This document shows, one piece after another, positions 21,177-26,048 of a stretch of DNA of 26,048 nt. Source of the stretch: a virus; IMG/VR virus record IMGVR_UViG_3300020195_000154, positions 1 through 26,048 of that record; one strand, 5' to 3'. Below the pieces are notes generated by a model, which worked only from the letters and a program-made list of their open reading frames with translations, was not told the DNA's origin and made no database searches. Made by a program: the position numbers and the translations under genes. Positions within the stretch are counted from its first letter, which is position 1; each line of letters starts with the position of its first letter.

Positions 21177-21635
21177 ATGCCCGCCCGCATCGTCCTCGTC
21201 GCCGAGGCAGTGGCTGCCGCGATCAACGCGGCCGCGCTGCCGATTCCCGTCCAGGCGCAGATGAAGTGGATGCCGCTCACGGCCCGCGAGGACATGAGCG
21301 TCATCGCGTGCTGGTCGATCCCCGCGAGTGAGACGCCGTCGGCGCTCGGTCGCCAGCGCGGCCAGTACGACTGCGAGATCCTCGTCGCGCTCCAGAAGGC
21401 CGCCGAGGACGAACCCGAGATCAGCGCGCTCGCCGAGAACCTTGAGGCGATCGCGACGGCGCTCTTCCAGAAGTCGCTGCCGCTCGTCGTCGAGACCGTG
21501 CCGCAGGGCGAGGCCGCGTTCATCTCGATGCGGATCGATCCGATCGTCGACACCGAGCACTGGAACCGGCTCAAGCAGTACACAGGCGTCATCCGTCTCG
21601 TCTACCGCGTCTTCGTCGCGACGGGAGGTGGCTGA
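21177..21635 (+). CDS. Tail terminator / tail completion candidate
   Basis: A 152-residue protein from ATG 21177, two bases after the previous stop, with ggaggacc ahead. It starts with a helix (RIVLVAEAVAAAINAAALP), has a central strand-turn (DMSVIACWSIPASETPSALG, YDCEILVALQKAAEDEPEIS) and ends with strands (FISMRIDPIVDTEHWNR, TGVIRLVYRVFVAT). This helix-strand-strand plan and its place before the tail tube gene fit tail terminator or minor tail (gpU/gpZ-like) proteins. No sequence motif proves it. It overlaps the next ATG at 21635 (TGATG). Confidence 0.6.
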   Translation: MPARIVLVAEAVAAAINAAALPIPVQAQMKWMPLTAREDMSVIACWSIPASETPSALGRQRGQYDCEILVALQKAAEDEPEISALAENLEAIATALFQKSLPLVVETVPQGEAAFISMRIDPIVDTEHWNRLKQYTGVIRLVYRVFVATGGG

Positions 21636-21892
21636 TGGCCGCAGCCCCGATCGCCTTCGAGGTCACCGTCGGCGCGAGCTACGTCCGGCTGTCCGCGACG
21701 CGCCTGATTGCCGACGTGACTCTCGTCAACAACACGGCCGCTCGCACGATCTACGTCTCGACCGACAACGGCACGACGCGCGCGTCGCTTCCGACCAACG
21801 TGCCCGTGCGCCTCGGCCGCGTCGACCTCAACGCAGTCTGGGTGGCGGCGAACTCCTCCGGCACGCTACTCGCCGTCGTCGGCACCTCCTGA
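21635..21892 (+). CDS. Small beta-rich virion protein
   Basis: An 85-residue protein starting inside the preceding stop (TGATG). The whole sequence alternates strands with no charged core (IAFEVTVGASYVRLSATRLIAD, TARTIYVSTDNGTTR, NAVWVAANSSGTLLAVVGTS), like a small Ig- or jelly-roll-type module. The location between the terminator candidate and the tail tube gene suggests a minor tail or decoration protein. Family not recognised. A 39-base gap with two 'gaaaggac' copies precedes the next gene. Confidence 0.65.
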   Translation: MAAAPIAFEVTVGASYVRLSATRLIADVTLVNNTAARTIYVSTDNGTTRASLPTNVPVRLGRVDLNAVWVAANSSGTLLAVVGTS

Positions 21893-21931
21893 CTTCGCAC
21901 GGACTCGAAAGGACCCCGAAAGGACTCCCTC

Positions 21932-22381
21932 ATGGCCATCCGACTCGGACTCAACGCCAAGCTCTACCGCAACACCGGCACGTATGCCTCGCCGACATGG
22001 AACGAGATCGGCAACGTCAAGGACGTGACGCTGAACCTCGAGTCCGCCGAGGCGGACGTCACCGTGCGCGCCAACAACGGCTGGCGGGCGACGGTGCCGA
22101 CCCTGAAGGACGCCTCGATCGAGTTCGAGATGGTGTGGGACACCGCCGACGAGGACTTCCAGTCGATCCGCGATGCCTACCTCAACGTGACGACGCTCGA
22201 TGTGCTGGCGCTCGACGGTCCCGTCAGCGGCGCGGGCTCGACCGGCAATCAGGGACTTCGCGCCGTCTGCAACGTCACCGGCTTCTCTCGCTCCGAGCCG
22301 CTCGAGGAGGCGCTCAGCGTGAGCGTCACCGTGAAGCCCGCCTACTCGGTCAATCCGCCGACGTGGTTCGTCGTTCCCTAA
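21932..22381 (+). CDS. Major tail tube protein
   Basis: A 149-residue protein from ATG 21932, preceded by aaaggactccctc. The beginning AKLYRNTGTYASPTWNEIGN followed by VKDVTLNLESAEADVTVRAN, then ATVPTLKDASIEFEMVWDTA, is typical of siphovirus tail tube proteins (beta-sandwich, six-fold rings). The end (LEEALSVSVTVKPAYS) closes the fold. Many copies stack to form the tail tube through which DNA passes. The next genes, a tail assembly chaperone and tape measure, confirm the tail module. Confidence 0.85.
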   Translation: MAIRLGLNAKLYRNTGTYASPTWNEIGNVKDVTLNLESAEADVTVRANNGWRATVPTLKDASIEFEMVWDTADEDFQSIRDAYLNVTTLDVLALDGPVSGAGSTGNQGLRAVCNVTGFSRSEPLEEALSVSVTVKPAYSVNPPTWFVVP

Positions 22382-22401
22382 CGCCTCTCAGGAGCCGACC
22401 G

Positions 22402-22905
22402 ATGCGCACCTTCAAGGACAACGCGGGCCGCACCTGGACGATCTCGCTCACGGTCGCCGCCGTGAAGCGCGTCCGCGACCTCGCGAAGCTCGATCTCCTC
22501 GACCTCGCCAACGGGCGAGTCTTCGAACGGCTCGTGGCCGACCCGGTCACCCTCTGCGACGCGCTCTACGCCGCGTGCAAGCCGCAGGCCGACGCCGAGG
22601 GCATCACCGACGAGCAGTTCGGAGAAGCGATGGCGGGCGACGCGATCGAGCACGCCTCGAAGGCGCTCGTCGAGGAGCTCATCCAGTTTTTCCCGAACGC
22701 CCGCGAGCGGGCGGCGCTCTCGCGGGTCGTGCAGACGATGGATGCCGCGATGGACCGGGCACGATCGACCGTCGAACGACGGATCGAGAGCGGCGAGATC
22801 GAGCGCGCGATCGAGCTGGCGACTGCGGACACGACTCAGGCCACGACGGCTGGATCGTCGTCCATCGGCTCGCCGGAGTTGCCGGTGTCGATCCGAGCGG
22901 CCTGA
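22402..22905 (+). CDS. Tail assembly chaperone, N-terminal part (gpG-like)
   Basis: A 167-residue protein from ATG 22402 after aggagccgacc. It begins MRTFKDNAGRTWTISLTVAA with a helical core (VKRVRDLAKLDLLDLANGRV, LCDALYAACKPQ, EEIQF-type helices) and ends in a Ser/Thr-rich tail. It lies between the tail tube and the tape measure, where phages encode the chaperone that holds the tape measure while the tube forms. The reading frame that continues past its stop in the -1 frame carries the second half of this family, so a frameshifted long product is expected. Confidence 0.85.
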   Translation: MRTFKDNAGRTWTISLTVAAVKRVRDLAKLDLLDLANGRVFERLVADPVTLCDALYAACKPQADAEGITDEQFGEAMAGDAIEHASKALVEELIQFFPNARERAALSRVVQTMDAAMDRARSTVERRIESGEIERAIELATADTTQATTAGSSSIGSPELPVSIRAA

Positions 22906-22925
22906 CTCTGCGAGAGCTTGACGCG

Positions 22926-23138
22926 ATGGCCGACGGAGCCATGCGCGAGCGATGGTCGCACACGTCCTCGCTGATGGCGCTCCTCGCGAATCTCCAGCGA
23001 GACCCGAAGAAGGGCAAGCGCTTCTCGCCGGAGGACTTCGACCCGTTTGCGCGACGACGGAAGAACAGCCAGCCGCCGATCCCGGCGGACATCACGGTCC
23101 TGCGGGACGTCTTCTGCGGGCCGACACGAACGACATGA
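22926..23138 (+). CDS. Tail assembly chaperone, C-terminal part in -1 frame (gpT-like)
   Basis: The -1 frame relative to the chaperone gene carries a conserved block: residues encoded from about 22849 read HRLAGVAGVDPSGLTLRELD, continue through the ATG at 22926 (MADGAMRERWSHTSSLMALL) and end after a PxxDFDPFARRR segment. The 'AGxAGxxPxxxTLREL...W...LANL.RDPKKG' pattern is that of phage tail chaperone extensions (gpGT-like). Listed from the only ATG, but the conserved block begins before it, so a ribosomal frameshift from the gene at 22402 is the more likely route. No classical slippery heptamer is seen near the end of the first frame. Confidence 0.7.
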   Translation: MADGAMRERWSHTSSLMALLANLQRDPKKGKRFSPEDFDPFARRRKNSQPPIPADITVLRDVFCGPTRTT

Positions 23139-23160
23139 ACCACGGGCCGAGGAGGGCCAC

Positions 23161-24069
23161 ATGCGACGACGACAGACGACACGTTCGACACACCGGGCAC
23201 GACTGGCGCTGGCGATCGCCTGCATCGCGACGCTCTCCGTTGCAAATGGCTGCGAGGCCATCCGCGACGGCGTGGCGAAGGTGGTGGGCGCTCCGACGAG
23301 CGCGGAGGTCAAGGCCACCGCCGAGCAGCTCGCCAAGGCGGACGAGGAAATCGACAAGCTCGGCGAGCAGCGGCTCGCGGCAGAACGCGCGCAGGCGAAG
23401 CTGACTGCGTCGGACGACCGGATCGCGCAGCGCCGTGAGGTGCTCCAGCGCTTGCAGGCCGAGCTCGCGTCGAAGCTCGCGACGTCGCCGCCGGAGGCGC
23501 GGCAGATCCTCCTCGCTTCGATCCGCGAAGTCGACGCGCAGCTCGAGGGACTCACGAACGAATCCGCCGGTGTCGCGCGGCTGCTCGCCGAGTATGAGGA
23601 GCAGCTCGCGAAGATCGAGGTCGCGTCTGCAAGAGCGAAGCGCGATCTCGCGCAGCACGAGGCGATGCTCGAGGCGTTCGACGAGGCGACGGCCACCGCG
23701 GTGAAGCGGACGACCGCAGCGGTGAAGGGAATCGGCGAGCAGGTCGGCAACCTTGGCGTTCCCGGCGCGGGCATGATCGCGAGCCAAGTCTCCGACGTGC
23801 TCGGCACCAGCCTCGCGGCCATTCTCGGCGGCGGAGGCGTCGGCACATTGGTCGCGGTCCGCGCGCGGCGAAAGACCCGCGCGATCGAGGACGAGCGCGA
23901 CGAGGCGGTGGAGCAGCGCGACGGCGCGCGTCGCGTCATCGCCGTGACCGAGCGCTTCGGCATCGAGAACATCGCGAGCGACGCGAACGTCCGCAAGCAG
24001 GCCAAGGCCGTGCTCGCCGGTGACGACGTGGCTCGGCGGGAGTTCGCTCTTGCCAAGGCGGAGGCCTGA
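23161..24069 (+). CDS. Coiled-coil, probably membrane-anchored lipoprotein
   Basis: A 302-residue protein from ATG 23161 after gaggagggccac. A basic start and hydrophobic stretch (ARLALAIACIATLSVANGC) form a signal sequence; Cys31 in ANGC is a non-ideal lipobox, so it may be a lipoprotein or a signal anchor. Residues ~45-185 are long charged heptad helices rich in Glu/Ala/Lys (AEQLAKADEEIDKLGEQRLA and onwards). A Gly-rich hydrophobic segment (~198-235, ASQVSDVLGTSLAAILGGGG) may be a second membrane helix, followed by a basic/charged helix. It sits between the tail chaperone and tape measure, an uncommon place. It could be a superinfection-exclusion or membrane-remodelling factor. Confidence 0.7.
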   Translation: MRRRQTTRSTHRARLALAIACIATLSVANGCEAIRDGVAKVVGAPTSAEVKATAEQLAKADEEIDKLGEQRLAAERAQAKLTASDDRIAQRREVLQRLQAELASKLATSPPEARQILLASIREVDAQLEGLTNESAGVARLLAEYEEQLAKIEVASARAKRDLAQHEAMLEAFDEATATAVKRTTAAVKGIGEQVGNLGVPGAGMIASQVSDVLGTSLAAILGGGGVGTLVAVRARRKTRAIEDERDEAVEQRDGARRVIAVTERFGIENIASDANVRKQAKAVLAGDDVARREFALAKAEA

Positions 24070-24072
24070 GGC

Positions 24073-24579
24073 ATGCTCACGATGTCCGTCAGCAGGGCGA
24101 AGAACCTCTTCTTCGATCGCGCGTTCGTCATCGAGCGAATCGACGCCGCGAGCAGGAAGGCGCTGTCGCGCGGCGGCGCGCTCGTCATGCGTTCGGCGCG
24201 GAAGTCGATCAAGGACGGCATCGTCCTCGCGCGAGGCCGGGTGAAGGAAGGCGAGCAACGGAAGGTGGTCGAGCGGCGGACGTCACAGCCGGGCGCTCCA
24301 CCGTTCTCGCAGACCGGGCTTCTCCGCGACAACATCCTCTTCGCGTTCGACCCGGCGAGCCGGAGTGTCGTCGTCGGTCCCGCCCGGCTCGGGCGCAGCT
24401 CTGGCGCGCCTGAGACGCTGGAGTTCGGCGGGACGACCGTGGTGGAACGACGGCGCGATGGCCGACGTGAGAAGGCGACCGTCCGCATCGCCGCGCGGCC
24501 CTACATGGCACCCGCCCTCGCTCGCGAGGCGTCGAAGCTCCCGGAGCAGCTCCGCAACTCTGTCGTGAGGAGGAGTTAG
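24073..24579 (+). CDS. HK97-gp10-like tail completion / neck protein
   Basis: A 168-residue protein from ATG 24073 (another ATG lies at 24082). After a helical N-terminus (KALSRGGALVMRSARKSIKD), it has PGAPPFSQTGLLRDNILFAF, then SVVVGPARLGRSSGAPETLE and ATVRIAARPYMAPALA, the ordered 'G-PP-TG-LR ... VGP ... RP-M-PAL' signature of HK97 gp10-type and virion-morphogenesis proteins. These join head to tail or complete the tail end. They normally lie between connector and tail tube genes, so its place just before the tape measure is unusual. It lies three bases after the preceding stop. Confidence 0.8.
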   Translation: MLTMSVSRAKNLFFDRAFVIERIDAASRKALSRGGALVMRSARKSIKDGIVLARGRVKEGEQRKVVERRTSQPGAPPFSQTGLLRDNILFAFDPASRSVVVGPARLGRSSGAPETLEFGGTTVVERRRDGRREKATVRIAARPYMAPALAREASKLPEQLRNSVVRRS

Positions 24580-24582
24580 TTC

Positions 24583-26048
24583 GTGGCCAAGGGCTCAGCA
24601 TCCGGCATCAAGGCGGGACGAGCGTATGTCGAACTCGGCGTCGACGACCGCTTCACGAAGGCGCTTCGCGCCGCGCAGGCTCGGTTGCAGGCCTTCGGCA
24701 ACGCCGTCCGGAACATCGGACTCGGACTGACCGCTGTCGCTGCCGCCGCGAGCGCGCCCTTCATCGCGTCCGTGAAGCTCTTCAGCGACTTCGGCTCGGC
24801 CATCGACGACGCTGCGAACCGCGCCGGCCTCAGCGCCGAGGCGATGAGTGAGCTCGGCTTCGCGGCGGAACAGTCGGGCACCACGGTCGAGTCGCTCGAG
24901 AAGGGCCTTCGCGTCATGCAGCGGACGCTCGTGAACGCAGCCGAACGTGGCGGTGAGGCGGCAGCGGCCATCTCGGGACTCGGCCTCTCGGTCGAGGCGC
25001 TCCGTGCGCTCTCGCCCGACGGGCAGTTCGCAGCGATCGCCGATCGCATCGGAGCAATCGCCGATCCCGCCGAGCGGGCCACCGTTGCGATGCGCATCTT
25101 CGGGCGCGCAGGTGCCGAACTCGTTCCGCTTCTCGCGGAGGGTGCCTCCGGCATTGCGACGCTTCGGAAGCAGGCCCGCGACTTCGGCATCTCCGTCTCC
25201 GGCCAGGACGCCAAGGCCGCCGGGCTCCTGAACGACACGTTGAACCTCCTGTCGCGAGCCGCGAAGGGTGCGTCGCTCCAGATCGGAGCGGCCCTCGCAC
25301 CTGCGGTGACCGACCTCGCCGAACGCACGGCGCGGATCATCGCGGCGACGACGGAGTGGCTTCGAGCGAACCGCGACGCCGTGGTGTGGATCGCCAAGAC
25401 CGTCGTCATCGTCGGAGCTGCGGGCATCGCTCTCGTCGGACTCGGGCTCACGATCTCGCTTCTCGGCACCGCCCTCGGCGGGATCGCGACCGCGTTCGCG
25501 CTGGCGGTCAAGGCGGTGCTCGCGATCAAGATCGCCTTCCTCGCACTCGTAAGCCCCATCGGGATCGTGGCTCTGGCTCTCGCCGGAGGGATCGCCGCCA
25601 TCCTCTACTACACCGGTGCGGGCGGCGCGGCCCTCCAGTGGCTGCGAGAACGCTTCGGCGAGCTGCAGGAGCGAGCGACGGCCGTGCTCGGAGCGATCGG
25701 CGACGCGCTCGCCGCTGGTGACCTCACGCTGGCCGCACGTGTCGCATGGCTGGCCATCAAGGCCGAATGGGTCCGGGGCACGAACTTCCTGCAGGACCGC
25801 TGGGCCGAGTTCAAGGCGTGGTTCCTGAACGCCTGGCTTGAGACCGTCGGCGGCGTCGAGATCTTCGCCGCCGAGATCTGGCACTCCTTCGAGGTGGCCG
25901 CCGCCGAGGCGTTCGCGTTCGTGTCCCGCGCCTGGAGCACGACGACGAGCTTCTTCCGCTCCGCATGGGAGTCGGTCACCGGCTTCATCGCCGACGGCAT
26001 TCTCGAGGTGATGGGACTCTTCGACGAGTCGCTCGACGTCGACGCGGC
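24583..26048 (+). CDS. Tape measure protein, N-terminal part (runs off the window)
   Basis: Starts at GTG 24583 with aggaggag upstream and stays open to the window end: 488 codons are visible. N-terminal residues (ELGVDDRFTKALRAAQARLQ, AFGNAVRNIGLGLTAVAAAA) and the GLSAEAMSELGFAAEQSGTT, GFRVMQRTL and AIADRIGAIADPAERATVAM blocks are typical of TP901-type tape measure proteins. Residues ~265-345 are several hydrophobic helices (IVGAAGIALVGLGLTISLLG onwards), used in DNA ejection across the membrane. The length of this protein sets tail length. The C-terminal end and any lysozyme domain are beyond the window. Confidence 0.9.
   Translation, partial: MAKGSASGIKAGRAYVELGVDDRFTKALRAAQARLQAFGNAVRNIGLGLTAVAAAASAPFIASVKLFSDFGSAIDDAANRAGLSAEAMSELGFAAEQSGTTVESLEKGLRVMQRTLVNAAERGGEAAAAISGLGLSVEALRALSPDGQFAAIADRIGAIADPAERATVAMRIFGRAGAELVPLLAEGASGIATLRKQARDFGISVSGQDAKAAGLLNDTLNLLSRAAKGASLQIGAALAPAVTDLAERTARIIAATTEWLRANRDAVVWIAKTVVIVGAAGIALVGLGLTISLLGTALGGIATAFALAVKAVLAIKIAFLALVSPIGIVALALAGGIAAILYYTGAGGAALQWLRERFGELQERATAVLGAIGDALAAGDLTLAARVAWLAIKAEWVRGTNFLQDRWAEFKAWFLNAWLETVGGVEIFAAEIWHSFEVAAAEAFAFVSRAWSTTTSFFRSAWESVTGFIADGILEVMGLFDESLDVDA

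Noticed and set aside
22682-22693. gtttttc run as the frameshift site of the tail chaperone
   Set aside because: The -1 frame after it reads Arg-rich shadow sequence for about 50 codons before the conserved block, so slipping here would give an implausible protein.
22836-24488. 550-residue frame antisense to the lipoprotein and gp10-like genes
   Set aside because: Ser/Ala/Arg-rich shadow sequence with no domain pattern.

Overview
The window is a stretch of a GC-rich tailed-phage or prophage genome with siphovirus-like (long non-contractile tail) gene content. Most genes run rightward, are tightly packed and often overlap by 4-8 bases (ATGA, GTGA, TGATG junctions), and have strong G/C third-position bias. 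The host cannot be read directly. A perfect dockerin-type calcium loop in a virion gene, a HARE-HTH protein and small 'EHRC'-type proteins are patterns I associate with Planctomycetota, so a planctomycete host is a reasonable but unproven inference. No integrase, tRNA, rRNA, CRISPR array or insertion sequence is visible.

Layout. (1) 1-373: the end of a helix-turn-helix, sigma-region-4-like protein, then a leader whose sequence recurs before the structural genes. (2) 374-8050: a replication/recombination operon with a small unknown protein, a Cas4/RecB-like Fe-S nuclease, a RecA-fold (Sak4-like) ATPase, a DUF669-type ssDNA-binding protein ending in an SSB-like tip, an ERCC4/XPF nuclease, a RecD2-like helicase and an AEP primase/SF3 helicase. 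No replicative DNA polymerase is seen. (3) 8051-8290: a non-coding block packed with copies of the 9-mer ATGACRCRT in both orientations plus a perfect 13-bp inverted repeat, a good candidate replication origin or multi-site operator. (4) 8291-10482: two unknown small proteins and a ParB-domain/DNA methyltransferase fusion.

(5) 10500-12832: an inserted leftward cassette of small genes, including a HARE-HTH protein, with a duplicated ~57-bp hairpin-plus-Shine-Dalgarno leader. Hairpins lie at its convergent end and inside it. (6) 12965-26048: rightward packaging, head and tail genes: a small Nu1-like domain protein, a large terminase whose N-terminus repeats that domain, an NrdR-like zinc ribbon, a small gpW-position protein, portal, protease-major capsid fusion, dockerin-bearing virion protein, DUF2190 capsid protein, head-tail connector candidates, tail tube, tail assembly chaperone with its second half in the -1 frame, a coiled-coil lipoprotein candidate, a gp10-like protein and the start of the tape measure protein, which runs off the window.

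The genes fit one life cycle. The recombination nucleases, annealing/RecA-like ATPase, ssDNA-binding protein, helicase and primase would build and process replicating DNA, probably from the repeat block. The methyltransferase would modify it and the terminase would package it into an HK97-fold capsid. The leftward cassette and the two membrane-associated coiled-coil proteins are the parts with least explained roles.
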